From positions 1-40,933 of the forward strand of contig NZ_MDKE01000025.1 in assembly GCF_001870485.1 (NCBI RefSeq): a stretch of 40,933 bases of DNA. Direction: 5' to 3'. A model generated the notes under the pieces. That model saw only the letters and a list, made by a program, of their open reading frames with translations. It was not told where the DNA came from and made no database searches. How positions within the stretch are numbered: position 1 is the stretch's first letter; each line of letters opens with the position of its first letter. Positions 1 through 7,493 of the stretch are shown piece after piece. The position numbers were made by a program, and so were the translations under genes. This DNA comes from Oceanisphaera psychrotolerans. Its GTDB lineage: Bacteria; Pseudomonadota; Gammaproteobacteria; Enterobacterales; Aeromonadaceae.

Positions 1-24
1 TCCTGATAGCCAAAAACACGGAAA

Positions 25-45
25 CCTCACTTGCGAAAAGCGAGG
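25..45 (-). terminator. Possible terminator hairpin downstream of xerD
   Basis: Read on the minus strand this is an 8-bp stem (CCTCGCTT paired with AAGTGAGG, one G-U pair) with a 5-nt loop, followed by TTTCC and then a run of five T. It lies about 80 nt past the xerD stop and could end that transcript. The T tract is interrupted, so efficiency is uncertain. The sequence just upstream on the same strand (up to about position 71) resembles part of the structured repeat at 7151-7226. Confidence 0.4.
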
Positions 46-123
46 TGTCCATATAGGGTTCACGGCGAGTCGGCGGAGCTGGCCCTTTGTCCGACTTAAT
101 GCTGCAATCAGAGTCGAAAGAGG

Positions 124-1011
124 TTACCCCCGGGGGTGGTGCTCTTCGTGCAGGGCGTTGAGTCGGTGGGTCGCGACGTGGGTGTAAATCTGGGTGGTGG
201 ACAGGTCCGAGTGACCCAGCAGCAGCTGTACCACCCGCAGGTCGGCACCGTGGTTGAGCAGGTGGGTGGCAAAGGCGTGACGCAGGGTGTGTGGCGACAG
301 TTCGATGCCGATACCGGCGCGCTGGGCATAGAGCTTGATGCGATGCCAGAAGGTCTGGCGGGTCATCTGCCGTGATCGCCGCGAGGGAAACACCACGTCG
401 GACGATTGTTCACCCAGCAGCGTCGCCCGCGCCTCTTTCAGGTAGCGGGTCAGCCAGTACAGCGCCTCCTCTCCCATCGGCACCAGCCGTTCCTTGTTAC
501 CCTTGCCGGTCACCCGCACCAGCCCCTGACGCAGGCTGACGCTTTCCATCGTCAGGCTGACCAGTTCGGTCACCCGCAGGCCGGTGGCGTACAGCAGCTC
601 CAGCATGGCCTTGTCGCGTAGTTCCAGCGGATCTTCAACCTCCGGCTCCTGCAACAGGCTGGAAACCTGCTGCTCGCTCAAATCCTTGGGCAGTCGTTTG
701 GGCAGCTTGGGACCGGCGATCAGGATGCTGGGATCGTCTTCCCGCAACTGTTCGCGATGCAGGTACTGAAAAAAACGGCGCAGCACACTCAGCATGCGAG
801 CGGTGCTGCTGGCCTTGAACCCCAGATCCAGCCGATGGGCCAGGTACTGCTGCAGGGTCAGGCCGTCCACCGCCAGCAGGCTGCTGCCCTCTCCGTCCAG
901 CCAGGCGGCGAAGTGCGACAAGTCGCTGCGGTAAGAGGCCAGGGTGTTGTCCGCCAGACCTTTTTCCAGCCAGAGGGCATCCACAAATTGTTCCACCAGG
1001 GGGTAGCTCAT
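124..1011 (-). CDS. xerD: Tyrosine recombinase XerD
   Basis: XerD acts with XerC at the dif site to resolve chromosome dimers, under FtsK control at the septum. The 295-residue product matches E. coli XerD (298 aa) end to end: an N-terminal SAM-like core-binding domain (about residues 1-90) and a C-terminal catalytic domain. The catalytic set is visible: Arg in ATGLR, Lys in GKGNKE, the HTLRH box, the GHSDLST histidine and the nucleophilic Tyr in TTQIYTH. A longer reading frame starts at 1038, but the ATG at 1011 has GGAG 7 nt upstream and fits the family N terminus. It is divergent from fldB, as in E. coli. No dsbC is seen downstream before the window edge. Confidence 0.97.
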   Translation of the reverse strand: MSYPLVEQFVDALWLEKGLADNTLASYRSDLSHFAAWLDGEGSSLLAVDGLTLQQYLAHRLDLGFKASSTARMLSVLRRFFQYLHREQLREDDPSILIAGPKLPKRLPKDLSEQQVSSLLQEPEVEDPLELRDKAMLELLYATGLRVTELVSLTMESVSLRQGLVRVTGKGNKERLVPMGEEALYWLTRYLKEARATLLGEQSSDVVFPSRRSRQMTRQTFWHRIKLYAQRAGIGIELSPHTLRHAFATHLLNHGADLRVVQLLLGHSDLSTTQIYTHVATHRLNALHEEHHPRG

Positions 1012-1045
1012 CCATACTCCGGGCTCTGCCCTGTACACGGGCTTC

Positions 1046-1054
1046 TGTTATGAT
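1046..1054 (+). promoter_or_regulatory. Extended -10 promoter for fldB
   Basis: TGTTATGAT is an extended -10 element (TG-N-TATGAT) 32 nt ahead of the fldB start. No good -35 hexamer sits 17 nt upstream, which suits an extended -10 promoter. It lies in the 75-bp gap between the divergent xerD and fldB. Confidence 0.45.
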
Positions 1055-1086
1055 GGGGCCATTGTCTGAAGCGATAACGGAACCCC

Positions 1087-1602
1087 ATGAATATCGGTTT
1101 ATTTTACGGCTCTACCACCTGTTATACCGAGATGGCTGCCGAAAAAATCGGTGCCCAGCTCGGCGCCGATCTGGTCGACCTGCATAATATCAAGGATGTG
1201 CCGCTCAAGCGCGCCGAAGACTATCCTGTCCTGCTCTTCGGCATTTCTACCTGGGATTTCGGCGAACTGCAGGAAGACTGGGAGTCCCACTGGGACGACA
1301 TCGACGACCTGGATCTGGAAGGCCGGGTCGTGGCGCTGTTCGGCATGGGTGATCAGCTCGGCTATGGCGAGTGGTTTCAGGATGCGCTGGGCATGCTGCA
1401 CGACAAGGTCGTCGCCCGTGGCGCCACCCTGGTGGGCTACTGGCCCAACAAGGGTTATGAGTTCGAGGCCTCCAAAGCACTCACCGAAGACGGCGACTAC
1501 TTCGTTGGCCTCTCGCTCGATGAAGCCAACCAGTACGACGACACCGACAGCCGCATCCAGACCTGGGTAGCGCAGATACTGGAAGAAATGGCCAGCCTGT
1601 AA
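1087..1602 (+). CDS. fldB: Flavodoxin FldB
   Basis: This is a 171-residue long-chain flavodoxin, an FMN-binding cytoplasmic electron carrier. The phosphate-binding loop is at the N terminus ([12 protein letters not shown]), followed by the flavin-contact segments [12 protein letters not shown] and [12 protein letters not shown]. Length and sequence match E. coli FldB (173 aa) better than FldA, and the neighbour xerD supports FldB. In E. coli the gene belongs to the SoxRS oxidative-stress regulon; no SoxS box could be confirmed here. The start ATG has only a weak ribosome-binding site. It converges on the diguanylate cyclase gene. Confidence 0.95.
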   Translation: MNIGLFYGSTTCYTEMAAEKIGAQLGADLVDLHNIKDVPLKRAEDYPVLLFGISTWDFGELQEDWESHWDDIDDLDLEGRVVALFGMGDQLGYGEWFQDALGMLHDKVVARGATLVGYWPNKGYEFEASKALTEDGDYFVGLSLDEANQYDDTDSRIQTWVAQILEEMASL

Positions 1603-1628
1603 CGCCCAGGGTTTATCGGTCGGGGCTT

Positions 1629-1665
1629 CCGGGGCAGAAATATGTTCGGATCACTTTCGCCCCGG
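1629..1665. terminator. Possible bidirectional hairpin between fldB and the GGDEF gene
   Basis: CCGGGGC (1629-1635) can pair with GCCCCGG (1659-1665) across a 23-nt loop in the 67-bp gap between two convergent genes. On the plus strand a run of eight T follows at 1675-1682, but it is 9 nt away and inside the GGDEF coding end. It is plausible as a terminator but not strong. Confidence 0.3.
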
Positions 1666-1669
1666 GGCC

Positions 1670-3004
1670 TCAGCTTTTTTTTGCCGAGTACATGGCGTCA
1701 TCCGCATGGCGTAATAGCTGCTCTTCATCATTCCCATGAAGAGGAAAAAGCGCAATGCCGATACTCGGCAAAATATGCACCTGGCGCCCCGCCAGATCAA
1801 AGGGGCGGGCGAATACTTGGCGGATCTTTTCTGCCACCAGAGTGGCTTGCTCTGGCTGCTCGATGGACTCCAGCAATACCACAAATTCATCGCCACCCAA
1901 CCGCGCCAGCGTATCGCACTCGCGTATACACAACTCAAGCCGCCGGGCCACTTTTTCCAGCAGAAGATCACCGGTCATATGGCCGAAGGTGTCGTTGATC
2001 GCCTTGAACTTGTCCAAATCCAGATAGAACAGGGCCAGCTGCCCCTGATGGCGTCGTGCCTTGGCCAGTGCCAGCTGCATGCGGTCATGGAACAGCGCCC
2101 GATTGGGCAAGCCGGTAAGCTGATCATGGAGGGCAATATGCTGCAGGCGGGCCATCATTTGTTTGCGCTCGATGGCATCGGCAACTTGCCTGGATACAAA
2201 CTGCAGCAGTTCCCGATCCTTTTCCGTATAACGGCCATGCTCGGCACAACTCTGCACAATCAAGGCGCCGATAGTGCCATTGCGGGACTGAAGCGGAACA
2301 CCCAGCGAGCTTTTCAAATAGTGGCCACACAGGGCACAAGCTACCGAGGCTTCGGCGCTCTCCGCTTCATCTTCCGGAGTCAGCAGCAAGGTCTGGCCAC
2401 CACGAATGACCCGGTTGCAAAGTGTGTCCGAGTCTATCTGTTGCGGGGCTGGTAGGGGATCAGACTTGTCAACATGATAGGGAAAGCTCACCTCGCCGCT
2501 CGCTTCATCATAAAGCGCAATGTAAAAATGAGTCGTCGGCAGCAAGGCCCCTATGATCCGGTGAATCCGCTGGAACAAGGTGCCCAGATCATCCACCTCG
2601 TGAACGGCTTCGGAAATGGCGTACAGTGCCGCCTGCATCTGCTCCGCCTGCTTGCTGCGGGTGATGTCCCGGGCAACCGCAATTCGTACCTGGTCGGTTT
2701 CCGACCAGCGGGCCGACCACATGATGTTGACTACCTGGCCATCTTTACGTACATAGCGGTTTTCAAAGTGGGGCTGGGGTTCGCCGGAGATGACCTGGGC
2801 GGCGGTCTGCAGGGTACACTCCCTGTCTTCGGGAAAGACCAGTTCGATCATGGGCCTGCCGACCATTTCTTCCGGGGTATAACCAAATATACGCTCGCAA
2901 GCAGCACTCACGTAGACAAAGCGCCCTTCTTTATCCACCACGCAAATGGCATCGAGCAAGAGATCCATAAACTTGCTCGACGAGGCGAAGGTGTTTTCTG
3001 TCAT
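1670..3004 (-). CDS. PAS-GAF-GGDEF diguanylate cyclase
   Basis: This 444-residue protein probably makes cyclic di-GMP from two GTP. An N-terminal PAS domain (about 1-120) is followed by a GAF domain (about 125-280) and a C-terminal GGDEF domain (about 285-444). The active-site motif RLGGDEF is intact, and the product-inhibition I-site RECD lies exactly five residues before it, so feedback control is likely. There is no transmembrane segment, so it is expected to be cytoplasmic. The GAF segment is unusually Cys-rich around SVACALCGHY. The protein ends at AMYSAKKS, just short of the usual GRN tail, at a run of eight A. ATG at 3004 has AGGGATG upstream. Its input signal cannot be read from the sequence. 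Confidence 0.9.
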   Translation of the reverse strand: MTENTFASSSKFMDLLLDAICVVDKEGRFVYVSAACERIFGYTPEEMVGRPMIELVFPEDRECTLQTAAQVISGEPQPHFENRYVRKDGQVVNIMWSARWSETDQVRIAVARDITRSKQAEQMQAALYAISEAVHEVDDLGTLFQRIHRIIGALLPTTHFYIALYDEASGEVSFPYHVDKSDPLPAPQQIDSDTLCNRVIRGGQTLLLTPEDEAESAEASVACALCGHYLKSSLGVPLQSRNGTIGALIVQSCAEHGRYTEKDRELLQFVSRQVADAIERKQMMARLQHIALHDQLTGLPNRALFHDRMQLALAKARRHQGQLALFYLDLDKFKAINDTFGHMTGDLLLEKVARRLELCIRECDTLARLGGDEFVVLLESIEQPEQATLVAEKIRQVFARPFDLAGRQVHILPSIGIALFPLHGNDEEQLLRHADDAMYSAKKS

Positions 3005-3177
3005 GTTACATCCCTGTGATGGCGCAATAAGTCAGTCCCTCTGAGCCGATGCCGTGGCCGCCTGGCGCAGCCCGGTAAACCTAAGTCTAACCTACTGGCC
3101 CCATTTCAAAAATTTAGTAACCGATTTTATAAGTCAGCCCCTTGAGCCTATCTAAAAAACAATAAAAGACGGCCATT

Positions 3178-3200
3178 AAAAAGGGCGGCCTGCGCCGCCC
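3178..3200 (-). terminator. Rho-independent terminator of brnQ
   Basis: On the minus strand GGGCGGC / GCCGCCC form a 7-bp GC-only stem with a 4-nt loop, followed directly by five T. It starts 31 nt after the brnQ stop codon. The rest of the gap up to the GGDEF start at 3004 shows no gene. Confidence 0.85.
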
Positions 3201-3230
3201 CCTGGGGATGATACCGGAGTAACGTCCAGT

Positions 3231-4535
3231 TTATGCGATGGCTGCCTGCCTGGCCTTGCCGGCCGCCAGGCCAATCACGGCGGCGGCGAGGGTCGGCAGC
3301 ACCCAGGCCATGCCGATATCGAACATCGGCAGGAAGGTGAAGACACTCATGTTCAGGCCGGCCGCCTGCATGCCGTCGATCAGGCCGAAGGCAAAGGCCA
3401 CCGTCATGATCAGGCGGAAGGCGAACACCGGTGAACGCATCAGCGGCCGCAGATAGGTGGCCAGCACCAGAGCCACCGCCACCGGATAACAGGCCACCAG
3501 TACCGGAATGGACACCGAAATCAAGGTGCTCAGACCGACGTTGGCCACCAGCATACAGGCCAGGGCGTTGATGGCGACCCAGCTCCGGTAACTGCCCTTG
3601 CCGGTCAGGCGATGGAAGTAATCGGCACAGGACGACACCAGGCCCACCGCGGTGGTGATACAGGCCAGCGAGACGATGGCCGCCAGTATCCACAGGCCCG
3701 GCGCGCCGAACAGCGACAGCACATAGGCGCTGATGATCTCGCCGCCGTTGCTGGCCGACTCCACTACGCCCAGGCTGGTGCCACCCAGAATAAACAGGGA
3801 TATGTAGACGAAGCCCAGACCGGCGGCGGCAATCAGCGCCGCTATCATCAGATAGCGGGACTGGGCACGGGTATCGGTCACGCCCTTCTGGCGCAACACG
3901 TCCAGGATCAGCATGCCGAACATCAGGGCGGCGAAGGTATCCATGGTGTTATAGCCTTCGATAAAGCCCTTCACGAACGGCTGAGCCAGATAGGCCTCGG
4001 CCACTTGTGGCTGAGTACCCTGGGGGCTGACGAATACCGCCACCGCCAGTGCCACCAGCAGCAGCAGCAGTATCGGGGTCAGCACCTTGCCCACCGCATC
4101 CAGCAATCGACCCTGATTGAGTGACAGCACCAGCACCAGACCGAAAAAGCCGATGGTATAGAGGGTCAGGGTCGTCTGGCCCGGATCATTCAAAAACGGC
4201 TTCAGGCCCATCTCGTAGGCCACCAGGCCGGTACGGGGTGCGGCGAAGGCCGGACCGATGATGATGAAGATGGCGGTGGCCATCAGGGTCACCACGGCCG
4301 CGGGCAGATAACGGCCCATGGTCGGCAAACCGCCACCGGCGAGGGCGGCGGCGATGAGGGTGACCAGCGGCAGACCGACGGCGGTGATCAAAAAGCCGAA
4401 CATGGCGCTGTTCAGATTTTCACCGGCCAGAAAGCCGGCCAGTGGGGGGAAAATGATGTTCCCGGCCCCCAGAAAGAAGGCGAAGGTCATGAACCCCAGG
4501 CCCATCACATCAAACGTGGATAACGATCTGTTCAC
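3231..4535 (-). CDS. brnQ: Branched-chain amino acid transporter BrnQ (LIVCS family)
   Basis: This is a cation-coupled inner-membrane importer of leucine, isoleucine and valine. The 434-residue protein is almost wholly hydrophobic, with about twelve membrane spans, and carries the family signatures GLGFMTFAFFLGAGNIIFPP near the N terminus, FGFLITAVGLP, and GYNTMDTFAALMFG in the middle. The reading frame extends to an ATG at 4562, but neither that nor the ATG at 4547 has a ribosome-binding site. The GTG at 4535 has GAGG 6 nt upstream and gives the family-like start NRSLSTFDVMGLGF, so I chose it. It is a single-gene unit with its own terminator. Possible promoter hexamers (TTGAAT, 16 nt, TATGCT) lie at 4664-4691 on the minus strand. 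Confidence 0.93.
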   Translation of the reverse strand: MNRSLSTFDVMGLGFMTFAFFLGAGNIIFPPLAGFLAGENLNSAMFGFLITAVGLPLVTLIAAALAGGGLPTMGRYLPAAVVTLMATAIFIIIGPAFAAPRTGLVAYEMGLKPFLNDPGQTTLTLYTIGFFGLVLVLSLNQGRLLDAVGKVLTPILLLLLVALAVAVFVSPQGTQPQVAEAYLAQPFVKGFIEGYNTMDTFAALMFGMLILDVLRQKGVTDTRAQSRYLMIAALIAAAGLGFVYISLFILGGTSLGVVESASNGGEIISAYVLSLFGAPGLWILAAIVSLACITTAVGLVSSCADYFHRLTGKGSYRSWVAINALACMLVANVGLSTLISVSIPVLVACYPVAVALVLATYLRPLMRSPVFAFRLIMTVAFAFGLIDGMQAAGLNMSVFTFLPMFDIGMAWVLPTLAAAVIGLAAGKARQAAIA

Positions 4536-4568
4536 AGCAAACCTCATTGCGGCAGCGCGCATAATGAA

Positions 4569-4585
4569 AGTTTCGTTTGGAAACT
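4569..4585 (-). promoter_or_regulatory. Small inverted repeat in the brnQ leader
   Basis: AGTTTC and GAAACT form a 6-bp inverted repeat with a 5-nt spacer, about 34 nt upstream of the brnQ GTG. It could be a leader hairpin or an operator. Nothing in the sequence identifies a cognate regulator. Confidence 0.25.
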
Positions 4586-4699
4586 AACGACATTAACGAT
4601 ATGGCTGACCACCGGAAATATGCGGAAAAATCCTGAAATCCGACAGCCGCCGAGCACGGCAGTAGCATAATGATGTGAAAAACAGATTCAAGGCGAAAT

Positions 4700-5407
4700 T
4701 TACATCTTCAGGTAGAAGGGCGCCACCATTCCTTTGTATGTATCGCCATAACCATTATTTTTAGTATTAATGACAATACTTGATACCATTTTGCAGTGCT
4801 TAACTCTGGAAAATAACATCAAAAAACGAACCGGCTCCTTCCCCTCCCTAGTGATAACGTCTTGCCTTTCCACCAGATAGAAGTCATTTGAGTCAGCCTG
4901 AATCATCGCCTCCGCCAGCGCCTGTATCGGCAACACCACGGCTAAGCTGCCCGCCTCGGCCAGCAGGCGCCGACTATGAGAAAACAGCTCCGCCAGCGTC
5001 AGGCTGACCGTATGCCGTGCATCGGCCCGGGCGGCACAGCGGAAGTCCTGGCCATGCACAAAGTAAGGCGGGTTGGAGACAATCAAGTCGAAAGCCGGCG
5101 CCGAGTACTGTTGCAGGGCGCCTCGTTCGATGGTGACCTTCTCCGGCCAGGGCGATGCCAGCGCATTTTCCCGCGCCTGTCCGGCGGCGGCTTCATCCAG
5201 CTCTAATCCAACTATTTTTACCCCGGGATCGCTGCGCTGAGCCAGCATCAGTGCCACCAGCCCCGAACCGGTGCCCACGTCCAGAATGCGGCGGGCAGCG
5301 CCTGTCGGCGCCCAGGCACCGAGCAGAATACCGTCGGTGCCCACCTTCATGGCACAACGGTCGTGATTGATATGAAACTGCTTGAAAGTAAAGCCGTGGC
5401 TGCTCAT
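4700..5407 (-). CDS. trmN6: tRNA1(Val) (adenine37-N6)-methyltransferase TrmN6
   Basis: This enzyme uses S-adenosylmethionine to methylate N6 of A37 in tRNA1(Val). The 235-residue product matches E. coli YfiC/TrmN6 (245 aa): a GFTFKQFHINHDRCAMKVGTDGILLGAW start, the SAM-binding loop DVGTGSGLVALML, and the catalytic NPPY motif in SNPPYFVHG typical of N6-adenine methyltransferases. The frame runs upstream to 5542, but that would overlap srmB. ATG 5407 has AGGA 5 nt upstream and matches the family start. It is divergent from srmB, as in E. coli. The last about 160 nt are AT-richer than the rest, though the C terminus still aligns (PFYLKM versus AFYLFM). Confidence 0.95.
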   Translation of the reverse strand: MSSHGFTFKQFHINHDRCAMKVGTDGILLGAWAPTGAARRILDVGTGSGLVALMLAQRSDPGVKIVGLELDEAAAGQARENALASPWPEKVTIERGALQQYSAPAFDLIVSNPPYFVHGQDFRCAARADARHTVSLTLAELFSHSRRLLAEAGSLAVVLPIQALAEAMIQADSNDFYLVERQDVITREGKEPVRFLMLFSRVKHCKMVSSIVINTKNNGYGDTYKGMVAPFYLKM

Positions 5408-5442
5408 GCTGATCCTGTCAGGTTTTTTTGTCCAAGTTCCCC

Positions 5443-5448
5443 TATAAT
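5443..5448 (+). promoter_or_regulatory. Consensus -10 element between trmN6 and srmB
   Basis: A perfect TATAAT lies 30 nt upstream of the srmB start, in the 70-bp gap between divergent genes. The -35 position holds only a T-rich match. On the minus strand the overlapping TATTAT could serve trmN6. The srmB promoter is the more convincing assignment. Confidence 0.5.
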
Positions 5449-5477
5449 ACCCGCCTTTTAGGCTGACGAGACCGATC

Positions 5478-6842
5478 ATGAGCAGTATGACCTTCGAGCA
5501 ACTGGAACTGGATCCCATCCTGGTTCGCGCCCTGGCTGACATGGGCTATGCCAAACCGACCACCATTCAGAGCCAGGTCATCCCCGCAGCCATGAGCGGA
5601 CGGGATATCATGGCTTCCGCCCCCACCGGCACCGGCAAGACGGCATCGTTTCTGCTGCCGATTTGTCAGCACCTGCTGGACTTTCCTCGTCGCCAGGCAG
5701 GTCCAGCCCGTATCCTGATCCTGACGCCCACGCGCGAGCTGGCCATACAGATCGCCGACGATGCCAAAAAGATATTGAAAAACACCGCGCTGCGGGTGGA
5801 AGTGATCACCGGCGGGGTACATGAAAGCCAGCACCTGCCTGCCCTGACCAAAACCACCGATATCGTGGTCGCCACCCCGGGCCGCCTGCTGCAATACATA
5901 GATGAAGAATCTTTCGACAGCCGCGATATCGAAATGCTGGTGCTGGATGAAGCGGACCGTATGCTGGACATGGGCTTCATCAAGGATGTGGACCGCATCG
6001 CCGCCGAGGCCCGCTGGCGCCGGCAGACCATGCTGTTCTCCGCCACCCTGGAAGGCCGCGGTCTGATGAAGTTTGCCGCCGATCTGCTGAAAGATCCGGT
6101 AGAGATTACCGCCGAGCCGCCACGCAGCGAACGCAAAAAAATCAACCAGTGGGTGCACCTGGCGGATAACCCCGAGCACAAGTTTGCCCTGCTGCTCCAT
6201 CTGCTGCGCCAGCCCGACGTCACCCGCAGCATCATCTTCGTCAAGACCCGGGATCGGCTGATGGAACTGGCCAGCCGTCTGCAGCAGGAAGGGCTGCACA
6301 ATGCCTGGCTGCGCGGTGAAATGGAGCAGGAAAAACGTATCGAGGCACTGGGTCGCTTTCGTATCGGCAGAGTCAATATTCTGGTGGCCACCGATGTGGC
6401 ATCTCGCGGTATCGATTTACCCGAGGTGAGCCACGTGATCAACTACGATATGCCGCGCACCGCCGATGTCTACGTGCATCGCATCGGTCGTACCGGTCGT
6501 GCCGGTCAGAAAGGCACCGCCATCAGTCTGGTGGAAGCCCACGACATGCCCCTGCTGGTTCGGGTAGAAAAATATACCGAAGAAGTACTCAAGCGCCGGG
6601 TCATCGACGAACTGCGTCCCAAGCATAAAGAGGCCAAGGTCGCTTCACGCAAGAAGAAAGACGGCGACAGCAAAGGCAAGAAAACCGCTCAGCCCAAGAA
6701 AAAAGAGAAGGTGCGTCTGCGGGATACCAAAGCCAAGGGCAAACCGAAATGGGCCGTCGCCAAGCAGGATGCAACCAAGAAGCCGTCGGGCGCCAGAAAA
6801 GCCGGTAGCAACAAGGTGGAAGGCGGCAAGGACGACGAATAA
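5478..6842 (+). CDS. srmB: ATP-dependent RNA helicase SrmB (DEAD box)
   Basis: SrmB helps early assembly of the large ribosomal subunit. The 454-residue protein has all DEAD-box motifs in order: the Q motif (PTTIQSQ), motif I ASAPTGTGKT (about 47-56), Ia PTRELA, Ib TPGRLLQY, II DEAD (LDEADRMLD), III SATLEG, IV IIFVKTRDR, V ATDVASRGID and VI HRIGRTGRAG. The DELRPKHKEA segment and the Lys/Arg-rich C-terminal tail (about residues 370-454) match SrmB rather than RhlB, RhlE or DeaD. The neighbour trmN6 agrees. The basic tail is expected to bind rRNA. The ribosome-binding site is weak (GACGAG). Confidence 0.95.
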   Translation: MSSMTFEQLELDPILVRALADMGYAKPTTIQSQVIPAAMSGRDIMASAPTGTGKTASFLLPICQHLLDFPRRQAGPARILILTPTRELAIQIADDAKKILKNTALRVEVITGGVHESQHLPALTKTTDIVVATPGRLLQYIDEESFDSRDIEMLVLDEADRMLDMGFIKDVDRIAAEARWRRQTMLFSATLEGRGLMKFAADLLKDPVEITAEPPRSERKKINQWVHLADNPEHKFALLLHLLRQPDVTRSIIFVKTRDRLMELASRLQQEGLHNAWLRGEMEQEKRIEALGRFRIGRVNILVATDVASRGIDLPEVSHVINYDMPRTADVYVHRIGRTGRAGQKGTAISLVEAHDMPLLVRVEKYTEEVLKRRVIDELRPKHKEAKVASRKKKDGDSKGKKTAQPKKKEKVRLRDTKAKGKPKWAVAKQDATKKPSGARKAGSNKVEGGKDDE

Positions 6843-6849
6843 ACTCCTA

Positions 6850-6880
6850 GCCGCCGCTCGGCGAAACGCGCAACGGCGGC
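6850..6880 (+). terminator. GC-rich hairpin after srmB
   Basis: GCCGCCG (6850-6856) pairs with CGGCGGC (6874-6880) 8 nt after the srmB stop. The following CGTTTCC is a poor T tract, so it may attenuate rather than terminate, leaving some readthrough into the small downstream gene. Confidence 0.35.
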
Positions 6881-6930
6881 CGTTTCCTGCTCGACTATGC
6901 TTAGGCAACAGCAGGCAGGGAGGCATTCTG

Positions 6931-7089
6931 ATGTTCAAGTATTATTCGGGTACGGAACGGCGGCGGCTGCAGCGCCGGCAGATCCTGGATCGACGGGATT
7001 TGCTCCGCTGGGAACCGGAACGGCAGGAACGCCGTCACCAACGCGGCAGACGCACCGTCGATAACGCCAAGACCCTGTGGGATCGGTAA
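6931..7089 (+). CDS. Small arginine-rich hypothetical protein (52 aa)
   Basis: This short gene begins at an ATG with a strong GGGAGG ribosome-binding site 8 nt upstream. The 52-residue product has 15 arginines (29%) in a spaced pattern of ERRR, QRR, DRR, ERR and GRR, with aromatic residues at both ends (MFKYYSG, TLWDR). I recall similar small Arg-rich proteins in other marine gammaproteobacteria but know no function. The charge suggests nucleic-acid or ribosome binding, which is inference only. A longer frame upstream (from 6769) overlaps srmB and has no support. It could be cotranscribed with srmB through the weak hairpin between them. Confidence 0.6.
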   Translation: MFKYYSGTERRRLQRRQILDRRDLLRWEPERQERRHQRGRRTVDNAKTLWDR

Positions 7090-7150
7090 TATCCGCACCA
7101 CTAAACATCTACTCAGACTTTAGGCCGTCTCACCAGAGGCAACACAACCG

Positions 7151-7226
7151 TCTCCCACGACACGCCATAAACTCATCCCTGAGGGCTCGGAAAATGCCAT
7201 CCTTGGCATTTCACGGTCGTGGGAGA
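7151..7226 (+). repeat. Structured palindromic repeat element (three nested stems)
   Basis: Perfect 11-bp outer arms TCTCCCACGAC (7151-7161) and GTCGTGGGAGA (7216-7226) enclose two inner hairpins: CTCA-TCCC-TGAG (7172-7183) and AAATGCC/GGCATTT (7192-7211). Each inner loop carries the same CATCC-N-TG core. This is the architecture of a small non-coding palindromic repeat, not of a terminator, since there is no T tract. A 31-nt block at 41-71 on the minus strand matches 7159-7189 at 18 of 31 positions without gaps and may be a decayed relative. Confidence 0.6.
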
Positions 7227-7358
7227 TCGTCTCTGCTGCCTCTTCCTGAGCTCCGAGTTGCCTGCAGACAGTGCCAACAGACGACTCTGCAGCATCAAGA
7301 AGGACATGAGCATCAAAAAGATCGAAGTTTAATACGATAGGTATAAAGTGCAGCTCAT

Positions 7359-7384
7359 AAAAAAACCGGTCCATTGGGACCGGT
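7359..7384 (-). terminator. Rho-independent terminator downstream of yaaA
   Basis: On the minus strand the 8-bp stem ACCGGTCC / GGACCGGT with a 4-nt loop is followed by seven T. It is 109 nt beyond the yaaA stop. A run of A on the other side gives weaker function for plus-strand transcripts. Confidence 0.85.
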
Positions 7385-7493
7385 CAAAAAATGAAGAAGA
7401 GAGAGAATTCAAATTCAGTAAGCACACCTAATAAGAGAGCAGCCGGGACGAAAGGTTCAAGGTTTTTTGCTCTTTTTTGTGCCGAAGCCGCTT

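Larger units (their letters stand above)
7090..7493. other. 404-bp non-coding stretch
   Basis: No credible gene is seen between the small protein and yaaA. The stretch holds the structured repeat at 7151-7226, a pyrimidine-rich part with no clear structure (about 7227-7350), the yaaA-side terminator at 7359-7384, and an AT-rich end. Short reading frames in it start or stop inside the hairpins and show no codon bias. Confidence 0.7.

Noticed and set aside
46-123. Possible structured RNA downstream of xerD
   Set aside because: A 6-bp stem (AGTCGG/CCGACT, 68-96) exists, but I could not fit any known riboswitch or small RNA; part of the stretch is better explained as a decayed copy of the repeat at 7151-7226.
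1670-1690. Possible frameshift at a run of eight A near the end of the GGDEF gene
   Set aside because: Removing or adding one A gives different short tails (AKKAEAPGRK or longer), but neither restores the usual GRN ending, so natural termination after AKKS is as likely.
5408-5542. N-terminal extension of TrmN6 overlapping srmB
   Set aside because: The extension does not match the family, and ATG 5407 has a proper ribosome-binding site.
7120-7374. 84-codon minus-strand frame in the gap before yaaA
   Set aside because: Its start lies inside the terminator hairpin, it crosses the palindromic repeat, and it shows no ribosome-binding site or family resemblance.
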